DNA from: Salinarimonas chemoclinalis
Lineage (GTDB): Bacteria; Pseudomonadota; Alphaproteobacteria; Rhizobiales; Beijerinckiaceae
Direction: 5' to 3'
DNA: 64,000 nt
Assembly: GCF_041514305.1 (NCBI RefSeq)
Contig: NZ_JBGMWH010000007.1
Span: forward strand, 62,001-126,000
Part shown: positions 1-8,773 of the stretch, piece by piece
Layout: every line of letters starts with the position of its first letter
Position numbering within the stretch: the first letter of the stretch is position 1
The notes under the pieces: model-generated
What the model was told of the DNA's origin: nothing
The model's database searches: none
What the model saw: the letters and a program-made list of their open reading frames with translations, nothing else
Made by a program: the position numbers and the translations under genes

Positions 1-1
1 C

Positions 2-745
2 GAGGCGACGATCCGGCTCCTCACGAGGAGCGGCATCGAGGTGGTGCAGGCCAAGGGCGAGGGCTGCTGCGGCGCGCTCGTCCACCACATGGGCCGCGAG
101 CACGAGGGCCACGGCTTCGCCAGGCGCGCCATCGACGTCTGGACCCGCGAGATCGAGGGCGAGGGCCTCGACGCCATCGTGATCACCGCGTCCGGCTGCG
201 GCACCACGATCAAGGATTACGGCTTCATGCTGCGCGAGGACGCCGCCTATGCCGAGAAGGCGGCGCGCGTCTCGGCGCTGGCCAAGGACGTGACGGAATA
301 CGCCACCACGCTGAAGCTGGTGGCGCCCGGGCGCGACGTGTCCGGCCTCACGGTCGCCTACCATTCCGCCTGCTCGATGCAGCACGGCCAGCAAATCCGG
401 CTCGAGCCGAAGACGCTGCTGAAGAAGGCGGGCTTCACCGTGAAGGACGTGCCGGAGGGCCACATCTGCTGCGGCTCGGCCGGCACCTACAACCTGCTCC
501 AACCCGAGATCGCCGGCCAGCTGCGCGCCCGCAAGGTCGCCAACATCGAGAAGACGAAGCCCGATCTCATCGCCACCGGCAACATCGGCTGCATGACCCA
601 GATCGGCAAGGGCACGGACATCCCCATCGTCCACACCGCCGAGCTGATCGACTGGGCGACCGGCGGGCCGCTGCCGCGGGCGCTGGAGGAGGCCGGCTGG
701 GCCGACCGGCCGATGACCGACGCGCCGCGGCGGGCGGCCGAGTAG
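2..745 (+). CDS. glcF: Glycolate oxidase iron-sulfur subunit, 3' part (5' end outside window)
   Basis: This is the C-terminal portion of GlcF, the Fe-S subunit that works with GlcD and GlcE to oxidise glycolate to glyoxylate and pass electrons to the membrane quinone pool. The reading frame is open to the left edge, so an internal Met near base 41 is not the start. Two cysteine-rich CCG-type elements typical of GlcF/heterodisulfide-reductase-like proteins are visible: GEGCCGALVHHMGR near the left end and HICCGSAGTYNL near the middle, with SGCGTTIKDYG and NIGCMTQI between and after them. The N-terminal [4Fe-4S] ferredoxin domains expected for the family must lie upstream. glcD and glcE are probably upstream as well (inference). 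Confidence 0.85.
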   Translation, partial: EATIRLLTRSGIEVVQAKGEGCCGALVHHMGREHEGHGFARRAIDVWTREIEGEGLDAIVITASGCGTTIKDYGFMLREDAAYAEKAARVSALAKDVTEYATTLKLVAPGRDVSGLTVAYHSACSMQHGQQIRLEPKTLLKKAGFTVKDVPEGHICCGSAGTYNLLQPEIAGQLRARKVANIEKTKPDLIATGNIGCMTQIGKGTDIPIVHTAELIDWATGGPLPRALEEAGWADRPMTDAPRRAAE

Positions 746-900
746 CCCGCGACACGCGGCGTTAACCGCGTTCCTCGAGCACCGATTCACCCTGATTCGA
801 CGAACTGCGCGCGACCCCGCCCTCCCGCGCGCCGGACTCACCGCCCGGCAATCTCCACCGTCGCATCGTCTGCCCGTCATCGAGCGGGCGGAGGGACGCG

Positions 901-1806
901 ATGCGGGCGGGATGCGCACGGCGTGGGGGAACGGGGCGGCTCGCGGCCGCGCTCGTCGTCTGCGCACTGCTCCTGCCCGCCGTCGTCGCGATCACCCCCG
1001 CCGCCGCCCGGGACGGCGAGCCCGCCCCCATCGTCACCGCCGAGCTCGGCGGCGGCTTCATCGAGTTCCTGTTCGGCCGCGGCGGCGCGCTGCGCCCGCA
1101 GCCGGAGCCGCAGCTTGCACCGCCGCCGTCTCCCGCGCCCGCGGCCTCGACTCCATCGCCGGCGCAGAGCCCCTCGGGCGTCCTCGCGACGCCCGCCGCC
1201 CCGGGCGTCGGCACGACGTTCTGCGTGCGCACCTGCGACGGCTACGCCTTCCCGCTGGGCACGCTGCGCGGTCGCGCCGACGCGGATCTGCACCGGCGCG
1301 CCTGCGCCGCCGCCTGCCCCGGCGCGCCGACCGCGCTCTTCGTCGGCTCGCGCAACGCCGGCTTCGCGCACGCCCGATCCATCGACGACGGCCGGCCCTA
1401 CGCCGCGCTGGCCAATGCCTTCCTGCATCGCCGCGAGCGTGTCGCCGGCTGCGGCTGCGGCCTCGTCGCCGAGCCCGCCGCGCGCTGGGCGCAGGGCGAC
1501 GCCACGCTGCGGCGGGGAGACGTCGTGGTCACCGCGGACGGCGCCCTCGTCTTCGACGGCGGCGGCCTCGTCGACTTCCGCGACAGCCGCGCGGCCGGCC
1601 CGGCGCTGCGCCGCAAGATCGACGACCGGCTCGGGCTCACAGCGCGCGAGGAGCGTCGCGCCGCCTGGCTGCGCGCGCGCCCGGCCGCGATGCCGGTCGC
1701 CGCGCCGGCGCCCGGCCCCTCCGCCGCGGCGAGCCCCCTGCCGCCGCCGCGCCCGCAGGAACCCGTGCGCATCGCCGAAGGCCCGACGCAGGACGAAGGC
1801 GAGTGA
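901..1806 (+). CDS. Secreted DUF2865-family protein
   Basis: A 301-residue protein of unknown function. An N-terminal signal peptide (basic start, hydrophobic run around residues 14-32, AAA before RDG) indicates export. A proline/serine-rich linker follows, then the cysteine-containing core FCVRTCDGYAFPLG near residue 105 and CAAACPGAP about 35 residues later, the pattern I associate with DUF2865, a family common in Hyphomicrobiales. The C-terminus is another low-complexity Pro/Ala segment. The start ATG at 901 directly begins the signal peptide. The gene converges on the DUF6916-like gene, with about 30 bases between the stops. No partner or pathway can be read from the context. Confidence 0.75.
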   Translation: MRAGCARRGGTGRLAAALVVCALLLPAVVAITPAAARDGEPAPIVTAELGGGFIEFLFGRGGALRPQPEPQLAPPPSPAPAASTPSPAQSPSGVLATPAAPGVGTTFCVRTCDGYAFPLGTLRGRADADLHRRACAAACPGAPTALFVGSRNAGFAHARSIDDGRPYAALANAFLHRRERVAGCGCGLVAEPAARWAQGDATLRRGDVVVTADGALVFDGGGLVDFRDSRAAGPALRRKIDDRLGLTAREERRAAWLRARPAAMPVAAPAPGPSAAASPLPPPRPQEPVRIAEGPTQDEGE

Positions 1807-1837
1807 GCGCGCGAGTGAACGACCCGGCCGCGCGCGA

Positions 1838-2155
1838 TCAGTTGAACACGGCCTCGTAGACGCGCTTGCCGTTGAGCTTCTCGACGTCCTGCATCGCGGG
1901 CACCACGGGGGTGATGAACACGCCCTCCATCAGCCCCTTCTTCGGGTGACGGATGTTGTACATCTGGTTGTCGAGGATCGGCGTCGGCGGGGTCACGAAC
2001 AGGATGGCGAAGGCGCGCCGGCGCGCCGGCAGGCTCGGGTAGGGCGACAGGCGCGCACCGATCAGCTCCATCTCCACGCGCCCGCCCGCGCCCTCGAGCA
2101 CGAACGTCTTGCCGATCTCGTCCTTGAAGTCCTCGTAGGTCAGCTGATCGAGCAT
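1838..2155 (-). CDS. DUF6916-like small hypothetical protein
   Basis: A 105-residue soluble protein starting MLDQLTYEDF. Its middle carries IGARLSPYPSL, the segment RAFAILFVTPPTP and a MYNIRHP motif, a layout that resembles the DUF6916 family of about 100-residue proteins (family assignment from memory). No signal peptide, membrane segment or catalytic motif is evident. The frame extends upstream, but the ATG at 2155 is preceded by a GGGGAGA ribosome-binding sequence and the upstream residues look non-coding. The function is unknown. It is followed downstream only by the convergent DUF2865 gene. Confidence 0.55.
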   Translation of the reverse strand: MLDQLTYEDFKDEIGKTFVLEGAGGRVEMELIGARLSPYPSLPARRRAFAILFVTPPTPILDNQMYNIRHPKKGLMEGVFITPVVPAMQDVEKLNGKRVYEAVFN

Positions 2156-2288
2156 CCCCGTCTCCCCTCGCGCCCCGCACCTCCCAGGGCACAGCAGGGA
2201 TAGCGTGAGTCGGCGCGGCGCGAAACCTCCGGTCAGTCGCTCGAAGGTCGGATTCGGCGCGCCGCCGCCGCCCTCGCGCGGGTTGTCC

Positions 2289-4112
2289 TCAGCTTTCGAC
2301 CGCCTGCGGCGCGTCCGCGCGCTGGAGCCGCTCGAGCCGGGCGTAGGCGCCCCCGCGCGCCACGAGCTCGGCATGAGTGCCGCGCTCGACGATGCGCCCC
2401 GCCTCCATCACCACGATCTCGTCCGCCTCGCGGACGGTCGAGAGGCGGTGCGCCACGACGAGCGTCGTGCGCCCCGCCATCAGCCGCGCGAGCGCGTCCT
2501 GCACGAGCCGCTCGGACTGCGAATCGAGGGCGGAGGTCGGCTCGTCGAGGAGCAGGATCGGCGCGTCCTTCAGGAAGGCGCGCGCGAGCGCCACGCGCTG
2601 GCGCTCGCCGCCCGACAGGCGCCCGCCCGCGGGACCGACGCGGGTCTCCCAGCCGTCCGGGAGCGCGCGGATGAAGTCGAGCGCGGCCGCGGCCTGCGCG
2701 GCCGCGACGATCTCGGCCTCGCTCGCGTCGGGCCGGCCGAAGGCGACGTTGGCGCGGATCGTATCGTCGAACAGCACCGCGTCCTGCGAGACGACCGAGA
2801 TGGCGTCGCGCAGGCTGTCGAGCGTGACGCCGCGCACGTCCTGCCCGTCGACGCGCACGACGCCCTCCGTCGGGTCGTAGAGCCGCGGCACGAGGGCGAC
2901 GAGCGTCGACTTGCCCGACCCCGAGCGACCGACGAGCGCGGTGACGCCGCCGCCGTGGACCGTGAGATCGATCTCCTCGAGCGCCGGCGCGTCCGCCCGG
3001 TAGCGGAAGCGCACACCCTCGAAGCGGACCTCGCCGGCGCCGACGACGAGGGGTACGGCGCCCGGCGCGTCCGCGATGCGGGGCACCTCGTCGAGCAGCG
3101 CCCAGTGCCGATGGAGCGCGGCGATCGCCTCCTGGACGATGGCGTTGAGGTTGCCGAGCGCCCGGATCGGCTGGGCCGCCATCAGGAGGGCGGTGACGAA
3201 GCCGGTGAAGTCGCCGATCGTGGTCTCGCCGGCCCCGATGCGCACGCCGATCAGCAGCAGCACGGCGGCCACCGCGGCGCCACCGGCGATCTCGAGCAGG
3301 GGATCGAGCCGCGCGCGCTGGGTCGCGGCCTTGATCTTGAGGTCGCGCACCCGGTCGAAGGCGCCGCGCGCGCGCCCCTCGAGCCAGCTTTCCATACGGT
3401 AGGTCTTGGCGATGCGCACGCCCGCCAGGCTCTCGGTGACGAGCCCGGCCATGTCGCCGATCTCCTCCTGCGTCGCGGTCGAGACCCGCCGCAGCCGCTT
3501 GCCGATCCGCGCGATCGGCGGGGCGACGAAGGGGGCGACGAGGGCCGCGATCAGCGTCATCCACGGGTCGATGATCAGCATGGCCACGACGAGCGCCAGG
3601 ATCGTGGCGACGTCGCGGAAGAACACCGTGAAGATCCGCACCATCGCCTCGCGGATGTAGGTGAAGTCCGTCGTGAAGCGCTGGGTCAGCGAGGCCGGGC
3701 TCTCGGTGCCGAGCTGGGCGAGGTCGAGGGAGAGGAGGCGCGCGTAGAGCGCCGCCTGCATGTCCGCCTCGATGCGCGCCACGGTCCGCTGGGTCAGCGT
3801 CGTCTGGCCGAACAGCGCGAAGCCCTTGATGGAGGTGACGACGATGACGACGACGGGCGCCCACCAGATCAGCTCGAGGTCGCGCCGGTCGAAGGCGTCG
3901 AAGGCCTCGCGGATCAGGAGCGGGTAGAGCGCCGTCGCGCCGGCACCGATCGCGATGAGCCCGAGCACCACGGCGAGCGTGCGCCGATGCGCCCGCATCC
4001 GCTCGCGCCACAGCCGCCGCATGACGGGCCAGGTGTCGCCGGACAGGAGCGGCGGCCTCTTCTTCTTCGTCTCGGGCTCGGTCGTGTCGGGCTTGGTCTG
4101 CGTATCGGCCAT
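2289..4112 (-). CDS. ABC exporter half-transporter (MsbA/ABCB-like, permease fused to ATPase)
   Basis: A 607-residue protein with an N-terminal six-helix ABC-transporter type 1 membrane domain (roughly residues 40-340) and a C-terminal nucleotide-binding domain. Walker A is GRSGSGKST (about residue 394), the signature is LSGGERQRVALA (about 497), Walker B is ILLLDEPTSALD and the H-loop is VVAHRLST. The order and length match MsbA-like lipid/drug half-transporters that act as homodimers in the inner membrane. The substrate cannot be read. It is the last gene of the leftward galactoside operon, 29 bases after the GH42 gene, so it may be co-transcribed, although an exporter is unexpected there. 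The start is the ATG in MADTQTK; upstream frame residues belong to the neighbour's antisense. Confidence 0.9.
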   Translation of the reverse strand: MADTQTKPDTTEPETKKKRPPLLSGDTWPVMRRLWRERMRAHRRTLAVVLGLIAIGAGATALYPLLIREAFDAFDRRDLELIWWAPVVVIVVTSIKGFALFGQTTLTQRTVARIEADMQAALYARLLSLDLAQLGTESPASLTQRFTTDFTYIREAMVRIFTVFFRDVATILALVVAMLIIDPWMTLIAALVAPFVAPPIARIGKRLRRVSTATQEEIGDMAGLVTESLAGVRIAKTYRMESWLEGRARGAFDRVRDLKIKAATQRARLDPLLEIAGGAAVAAVLLLIGVRIGAGETTIGDFTGFVTALLMAAQPIRALGNLNAIVQEAIAALHRHWALLDEVPRIADAPGAVPLVVGAGEVRFEGVRFRYRADAPALEEIDLTVHGGGVTALVGRSGSGKSTLVALVPRLYDPTEGVVRVDGQDVRGVTLDSLRDAISVVSQDAVLFDDTIRANVAFGRPDASEAEIVAAAQAAAALDFIRALPDGWETRVGPAGGRLSGGERQRVALARAFLKDAPILLLDEPTSALDSQSERLVQDALARLMAGRTTLVVAHRLSTVREADEIVVMEAGRIVERGTHAELVARGGAYARLERLQRADAPQAVES

Positions 4113-4141
4113 GATGGTGCGCGCGCCTCCGGCAGGCGCGT

Positions 4142-6082
4142 CTAGCACGGTTCGGGCGCGGATGGCACGCGTGGGAGGCGCAGGACGCCGGCGGGCGCGA
4201 GCGTGCCCGTCGCACCGGGGACGACGCCGTCCAACGCGATCGCCTCGGCGGCGTAGCTCGTGACGAAGCGCACGTTTCCGCGGTCGCGCACGCGCAGGCC
4301 GTCGGGGAGCGCGAGCGTCGCGACACCCGCGGTCGCGGCGGCACGCCGCACGATCCGGTCGAGTGCCGCGTCGTCGGGCCAGCCGGCGAGGTAGGCGCGG
4401 CGCGGGTCGCCCACCAGCGCCGGCGTACCGTCCGCGCAGGTCTCCAGCACCGGCGCCGCTCCCTCCACGTGTTCCCGCCAGAACCGGAAGGCGCCGCCCT
4501 CGGTCAGCGGCACAGGGCAGTCCGCGCGCAGGGTCTCGATGCGGGTGACCCGGGCGTCGAGGCCGGGCACCTGCGGCGGCAGCGCGTCGGGAATGCGGAA
4601 ATCCCTCGTCTTCGCGCCCGTGCGCGGCCCGACGAGCGACACGCCCTCGTAGGCGGCGAGCGCATCGCGAAGCGCCGGCGGCCAGATCGCGAGGCCCGGC
4701 GCGAGCACGAGCGCCCAGGGCGAGAGGTCGGCGGTGGTCGGCGGCACGATGTCGACGGAGAGCCCGGCGCGCCGCAGGGCGCGGTAGACGTCGAAGACGA
4801 GGCGGAAGTAGTCGCACTCCGCCCCCTGCCGCTCGGTCTCCCACACCCAGGACGCCTCGTAGTCGACGACGAGGCCGACCGGGGCGGTGCCCGTCTCCGG
4901 CAGGTCGGCGAGCGCGTCGGCCACGGCACGCGCCTCGGCGAGACCGGGCGCGGGCGCGCCGTCCGGGCGCAGCAGGCCCGCGTGCATCTGCTCCTGCGCG
5001 AACGGCGCCTGGCGCCAGCGGAAGTAGCACACGGCCTCGGCGCCGTGGGCGATCGCCTCCCAGGTCCACAGCGCGACCATGCCGGGGAGCGGCGCCGGGT
5101 TGTGCGGCGCCCAGTTCACCGGACCGGGCTGCTGCTCCATCACCCACCAGCGCCCCTTGCCCACGGCGCGGTAGAGATCGTGGTGGAAGGCCTGGAAATC
5201 GGGGTCGCCCTGGCGCGCGAAGCGGCGGCGCCAGTCCTCGCCCTGGTCGGAGCGGTCCTCCAGGAAACCGAGGGGGTAGCTGTCCCAGGTCGCGATCTCG
5301 AGGTCGCGCCCCACCGCGAAGTGGTCGAAGGACAGGATCCGGCCCATGTAGTTGTGCGACAGCGGCGCGTCCGTGTGCGGTCGCAGCGCCGCGACCTGCG
5401 CCGCGTTGAAGGCGACGACGCAGTCGGAGAGGAAGCGGCGCCAGTCGAGCACGTGCGCCGGGTTCGCCTGCGTCACCGTGAGGTTGGGCGGGTCGATCTC
5501 GTCGAACGAGGCGTATTCCATCGACCAGAAGACGTTGCCCCAGGCGTCGTCGAGCGCCTCGATCCCGCCGTGGCGCTCGGCCAGCCAGCGGCGGAAGCCG
5601 CGTGCGGCGGCGTCGGAGTAGCTCACGACCGTATCGTGGCAGCCGTACTCGTTGTCGATCTGCCAGGCGACGACCCGCTTGTCGCGTCCGTAGCGCTCCC
5701 CGAGGATGCCGGCGATGCGCGCGGCCTCGGCGCGGTAGCCCTCGTGGGCGAAGCAATAGTGCCGCCGGGAGCCGAACTTGCGCGGGCGCCCGTCGGCGTC
5801 CACCGCGAGCATGTCCGGATGCCGGTCGAGCATCCAGCGCGGCGGCGTCGCGGTCGGCGTGCCCAGCACCACCCCGAGCCCGGCCTCGCCCAGCGTGGCG
5901 ATCGCCCGGTCGAGCCAGGCGAGATCGAGCTGGCCGGGCCGCGGCTCGAGCCGGCTCCAGGCGAACTCGCCGATGCGTACCAGCGACATGCCGGCCTCGC
6001 GCATCATCCGCGCGTCGAGCGCCCAGCGCGATTCGGGCCAGTGCTCCGGGTAGTAGCAGACGCCGAGCTTCGGGGTGGGCAT
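4142..6082 (-). CDS. GH42 beta-galactosidase
   Basis: A 646-residue glycoside hydrolase family 42 beta-galactosidase that would hydrolyse terminal beta-D-galactosides in the cytoplasm. It begins KLGVCYYPEHWPE, the GH42 hallmark, and has the (beta/alpha)8 barrel, the acid/base Glu in QIDNEYGCHD (about residue 145) and the nucleophile Glu in VMEQQPGPVNW (about residue 315). A trimerisation-type domain and a small beta domain follow. No signal peptide is present, so the substrate must be imported, consistent with the ABC importer genes upstream in the same operon. It starts 6 bases after the Phd-like gene's stop. LacA/BgaB-type names are possible, but I leave the symbol open. Confidence 0.92.
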   Translation of the reverse strand: MPTPKLGVCYYPEHWPESRWALDARMMREAGMSLVRIGEFAWSRLEPRPGQLDLAWLDRAIATLGEAGLGVVLGTPTATPPRWMLDRHPDMLAVDADGRPRKFGSRRHYCFAHEGYRAEAARIAGILGERYGRDKRVVAWQIDNEYGCHDTVVSYSDAAARGFRRWLAERHGGIEALDDAWGNVFWSMEYASFDEIDPPNLTVTQANPAHVLDWRRFLSDCVVAFNAAQVAALRPHTDAPLSHNYMGRILSFDHFAVGRDLEIATWDSYPLGFLEDRSDQGEDWRRRFARQGDPDFQAFHHDLYRAVGKGRWWVMEQQPGPVNWAPHNPAPLPGMVALWTWEAIAHGAEAVCYFRWRQAPFAQEQMHAGLLRPDGAPAPGLAEARAVADALADLPETGTAPVGLVVDYEASWVWETERQGAECDYFRLVFDVYRALRRAGLSVDIVPPTTADLSPWALVLAPGLAIWPPALRDALAAYEGVSLVGPRTGAKTRDFRIPDALPPQVPGLDARVTRIETLRADCPVPLTEGGAFRFWREHVEGAAPVLETCADGTPALVGDPRRAYLAGWPDDAALDRIVRRAAATAGVATLALPDGLRVRDRGNVRFVTSYAAEAIALDGVVPGATGTLAPAGVLRLPRVPSAPEPC

Positions 6083-6088
6083 GTGCCT

Positions 6089-6376
6089 CTACTCTCGGGA
6101 CTCGGAGGAAAGGCCGTGCTCGACCTCGTGATTGTAGCGGGCCGTCCAGGCCGGGGCTTTGGCGACCTCGAGCGCGGCGCGCAGGTCGTCGGGAAGGTCG
6201 GCGGGGCGATAGACCCGCCGCGTGTCGAACGACTTCAACCGCTCGTATTCTCCAATCGACAGGAGAACGAGGTCGTCCCCGACACCTCCGGTGATCCTCA
6301 CGGGCCTGCGACGCGCCCGCGACAGGTACTTCCCGGGATCGGCGCGGAATCTGCGCAGCCGAACACGAATCATCAT
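6089..6376 (-). CDS. Phd/YefM-like antitoxin-family protein without an adjacent toxin
   Basis: A 95-residue (or 94, from the second ATG) protein with a Phd/YefM-like N-terminus: RLRRFRADPGKYLSRA followed by PVRITGG and LVLLSIGEYERLKS, the arrangement that in this family gives a dimeric DNA-binding domain. The C-terminal half is acidic and variable, where antitoxins usually bind their toxin. No ParE/RelE/Doc-type toxin gene lies next to it. Instead the gene sits inside the galactoside operon: its ATG overlaps the dgoA stop as ATGA, and GH42 follows 6 bases later. It may be a solitary regulator or a relic antitoxin. Family membership is moderately sure; the role is unknown. Confidence 0.6.
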   Translation of the reverse strand: MMIRVRLRRFRADPGKYLSRARRRPVRITGGVGDDLVLLSIGEYERLKSFDTRRVYRPADLPDDLRAALEVAKAPAWTARYNHEVEHGLSSESRE

Positions 6377-7017
6377 GCGCCTCCGATGGGGGTTGAGATC
6401 GCCCCATCATACGCCGCCACGATCGCCCGTGCCCGTCGCCCCACCTCCTGCGCGTCGCGCCCCGGCGCGTAGAGCGCCGAGCCGATGCCGAAGCCGTCGG
6501 CGCCGGCGGCGAGCCAGGCGGGGAAGGTGTCGGCGTCGGCGCCGCCGACGGCGTAGACGCGCGTGCCGGCGGGCAGGACCGCGCGGATGGCCTTCAGGCC
6601 GGAGGGTCCCATCATCGAGGCGGGAAAGATCTTGAGCGCGTCCGCGCCGGCCTTCAGCGCGGCGAGGCACTCGGTCGGCGTGAAGGCGCCGGGATAGGAG
6701 CCGAGCCCGCGCCGCTTCGTCTCGTGGATCACGGCGGTGTCCGTGTTCGGCGAGACGGCGAAGCGCGCGCCCGCCCCGGCGACGGCGCCGACCTCCTCGG
6801 GCGTCAGCACCGTCCCCGCGCCGAAGTCGGCGCGGTCCCCCAGCGCGTCGGCCATGGCGGCGATGGAGGCGAGCGGGTCGGGCGAGTTCAGCGGCACCTC
6901 GATCAGGCCGAAGCCGGCGTCGACGAGGGCGCGCGCCACCGGCACCGCCGCGGACGGCGCGATGCCGCGCAGGATGGCGATCAGCGGCCGCCGGCCGGCG
7001 AGGGGCGTCTCGCTCAC
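6373..7017 (-). CDS. dgoA: 2-dehydro-3-deoxy-6-phosphogalactonate aldolase
   Basis: A 214-residue class I aldolase of the KDPG/KDPGal family. It cleaves 2-dehydro-3-deoxy-6-phosphogalactonate to pyruvate and glyceraldehyde-3-phosphate, the last step of the DeLey-Doudoroff galactose route. The Schiff-base lysine is in ALKIFPASMMGPSG, and IEVPLNSPDPLASI near the N-terminus favours the galactonate type over Eda. The GTG start at 7017 (protein begins SETPLAGRRPL) overlaps the dgoK TGA by four bases, which decides the start: translation is coupled to the kinase. Its own stop overlaps the Phd-like ATG. It is upstream-coupled to dgoK, as in other dgo operons. Confidence 0.93.
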   Translation of the reverse strand: MSETPLAGRRPLIAILRGIAPSAAVPVARALVDAGFGLIEVPLNSPDPLASIAAMADALGDRADFGAGTVLTPEEVGAVAGAGARFAVSPNTDTAVIHETKRRGLGSYPGAFTPTECLAALKAGADALKIFPASMMGPSGLKAIRAVLPAGTRVYAVGGADADTFPAWLAAGADGFGIGSALYAPGRDAQEVGRRARAIVAAYDGAISTPIGGA

Positions 7018-7970
7018 GGCGCGCCTCCCGCCCAGGCGGCGGCGAGGCCGGCGCGGGTCATGGCGGCGCCGTCGTGCAGGATCGCGCCCTGCCCCAGCGC
7101 GCCGAGCGCCTTGGCGTAGTGCCCCGCGAGCACCGCGTTGCCGACGACCCGCACCGCCGCCGCCTCCCGGAACGGCCCGAGCGCCGCGAGCTCCGCGCCG
7201 ATCAGGAGGCCGGACAGGCGCGCGCGGCTCTCGCCGGGGATCGTGTCGTGCAGGAGGCTCTGCGCGCGGATGCGGAAGAAGGCGAGCGGCGCTTGCGCGG
7301 GATCGGCGGCGGCCTCCGCCACCGCGGCGGCGAAGATGCCCTCGTCCCACTCCTCGTCCATGACGTGGCGCAGCACCGAGCGCTCCGAGAGGAGCCCGAA
7401 GATCTCGCCCGTCATCGCCGTGCGGAAGGCGACGATGCAGCCGTCGGCGACGCGCACCCACTTGGTGTGCGTTCCGGGCAGGCAGACGACGCCCTCGAAA
7501 TTCGGCTCGGCGGCGAGCAGCCCCGCGATCTGCGTCTCCTCCCCGCGCATCACCTCGGGGGGCTCGTCCTGGCTGATGCCGGGGAGGATCTCGACGAGGA
7601 TGCCCGGTCGCGAGGTCGGCACGGCGCGGGGCTCGCCGATCGGCTTCGTCGGCGCGCGCAGGTAGGGCGCCTCGCGCCAGCCCTGGCGGGCGCCGACCAT
7701 GCCGCAGGCGACCACGCGCACGCGGGCCTCCGGGTCCTCCGGAAGCCAGGCGCCGACCGTGTCGAACAGCGCGCGCTCGAAGTCGTCGCGGGTCGCGAGC
7801 GTGTTCATGCCCTTGCGTGCGCGGGCCTCGGCGAGGCAGGTCTCCCCCGCCATGGCGTAGGCGCGCAGGTTCGTCGTGCCCCAGTCGAGGCCTATCCACT
7901 CGGCCGCGATGCGCTCGGGCGCCGCGGCCGCCTCGGTTCCCTTGGCCGTCGTCTCGATCGTCTTCGTCAT
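7014..7970 (-). CDS. dgoK: 2-dehydro-3-deoxygalactonokinase
   Basis: A 318-residue DgoK-family kinase (ASKHA fold) that phosphorylates 2-dehydro-3-deoxy-D-galactonate at the 6 position with ATP in the cytoplasm. IGLDWGTTNLRAY near residue 27 is the phosphate-binding loop of the family. ACGMVGARQGWREAPYL, LPGISQD, GEETQIAGLL and LPGTHTKWV are DgoK hallmarks. The start ATG at 7970 overlaps the SDR stop as ATGA, and the 3' end overlaps dgoA as GTGA. The first 20 residues (TKTIETTAKGTEA) are an Ala/Thr-rich extension that may be dispensable. It forms the kinase-aldolase pair with the next gene. Confidence 0.94.
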   Translation of the reverse strand: MTKTIETTAKGTEAAAAPERIAAEWIGLDWGTTNLRAYAMAGETCLAEARARKGMNTLATRDDFERALFDTVGAWLPEDPEARVRVVACGMVGARQGWREAPYLRAPTKPIGEPRAVPTSRPGILVEILPGISQDEPPEVMRGEETQIAGLLAAEPNFEGVVCLPGTHTKWVRVADGCIVAFRTAMTGEIFGLLSERSVLRHVMDEEWDEGIFAAAVAEAAADPAQAPLAFFRIRAQSLLHDTIPGESRARLSGLLIGAELAALGPFREAAAVRVVGNAVLAGHYAKALGALGQGAILHDGAAMTRAGLAAAWAGGAP

Positions 7971-8773
7971 CCCGTCACCACGACCCCGCCGTCGATCACC
8001 AGAGCCTGGCCCGTCATCATCCGGCTCGCGCCGGACGCCAGGAACAGGCATCCGCCGACCATGTCGGCGGGCTCCAGGTGCCGCTTCAGGCATTGCTTGT
8101 CCAGATGGGCGGCGAGATCCTGCGGCGTCGCCCAGTGGGAAATCTGCTTTTCCGTCAGCACCCAGCCCGGCATCAGCGCGTTCGCGCGGATGCCGTCGGG
8201 CCCCAGCTCGCGGGCGAGCGCCCGGGTGAGGCCGGTGATGCCGGCATTCGCCGTCACGTAGGCCGGATAGCCGGCGTTGCCCATCATGTAGCTGATCGAG
8301 GACATGTTGACGATCGCCCCGCCGCCCGCCGCGCGCATGCCCGGCGCCGCCGCGCGCGCCGCGACGAAGTAGGGCGTGAGGTTGATCGCGAGGCTCGCCT
8401 CCCAAGCCGCCGCGTCGGTTTCGGCGATCGTGTGGCGCACGTCGTTCGCCGCGTTGGAGACGAGCACGGTCACCGGGCCGTGCGCGGCGGACGCGTCGGC
8501 GATGGCACGCTCGAGCGCCGGGGCGTCCGTGACGTCGCAGCGGATGAAGAGCGGGCGGTTGCCGGTCGCCTCCGCCATGCGGTCGCAGAAGGCGGCGGCG
8601 TCCGAGCGCTGCACGAAGGCGACCTTCGCGCCCTGGCGCAGGAAGCCTTCGGTCAGCGCCGCGCCGATGCCCGAGCCGCCGCCGGTGACGAAGACGCTCG
8701 CGCCGACGAGATCGGGGTGGGCGGGCACGACGGTCTCGGCTGTCGTTGCTGCAGTCATGGCGGGAGGATTCAT
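7967..8773 (-). CDS. SDR dehydrogenase, probable aldose (galactose) 1-dehydrogenase, with catalytic Lys replaced by Asn
   Basis: A 268-residue short-chain dehydrogenase. The cofactor loop is VTGGGSGIG and the segment NAAN takes the place of NNAG. The catalytic Ser lies in NMSSISY and the Tyr in GYPAYVTANAG. In the usual YxxxK motif the lysine position is Asn (codon AAT), although the flanking GITGLTRALARELGPDGIR and MPGWVLTEKQ are canonical for the XylB/galactose-dehydrogenase-like branch. From context (alpha-galactosidase upstream, dgoK-dgoA downstream) it should oxidise D-galactose to galactonolactone (inference). Start ATG 8773 overlaps the GH36 stop by four bases; a second Met six codons later is an alternative. 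Activity is uncertain because of the missing Lys. Confidence 0.85.
   Translation of the reverse strand: MNPPAMTAATTAETVVPAHPDLVGASVFVTGGGSGIGAALTEGFLRQGAKVAFVQRSDAAAFCDRMAEATGNRPLFIRCDVTDAPALERAIADASAAHGPVTVLVSNAANDVRHTIAETDAAAWEASLAINLTPYFVAARAAAPGMRAAGGGAIVNMSSISYMMGNAGYPAYVTANAGITGLTRALARELGPDGIRANALMPGWVLTEKQISHWATPQDLAAHLDKQCLKRHLEPADMVGGCLFLASGASRMMTGQALVIDGGVVVTG

Noticed and set aside
4113..6410. A minus-strand frame continuing upstream from the ABC exporter into the GH42 region, suggesting a fusion protein
   Set aside because: The upstream part is GH42 read in the wrong frame; the exporter has its own ATG at 4112, and GH42 is complete in another frame.
2205..6472. Very long open frames on the + strand and extended frames on the - strand through the ABC exporter and GH42 genes
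   Set aside because: They are antisense or shifted shadows produced by high GC third-position bias; the translations are Arg/Ala/Gly-rich without family motifs, while the minus-strand genes have full domain signatures.
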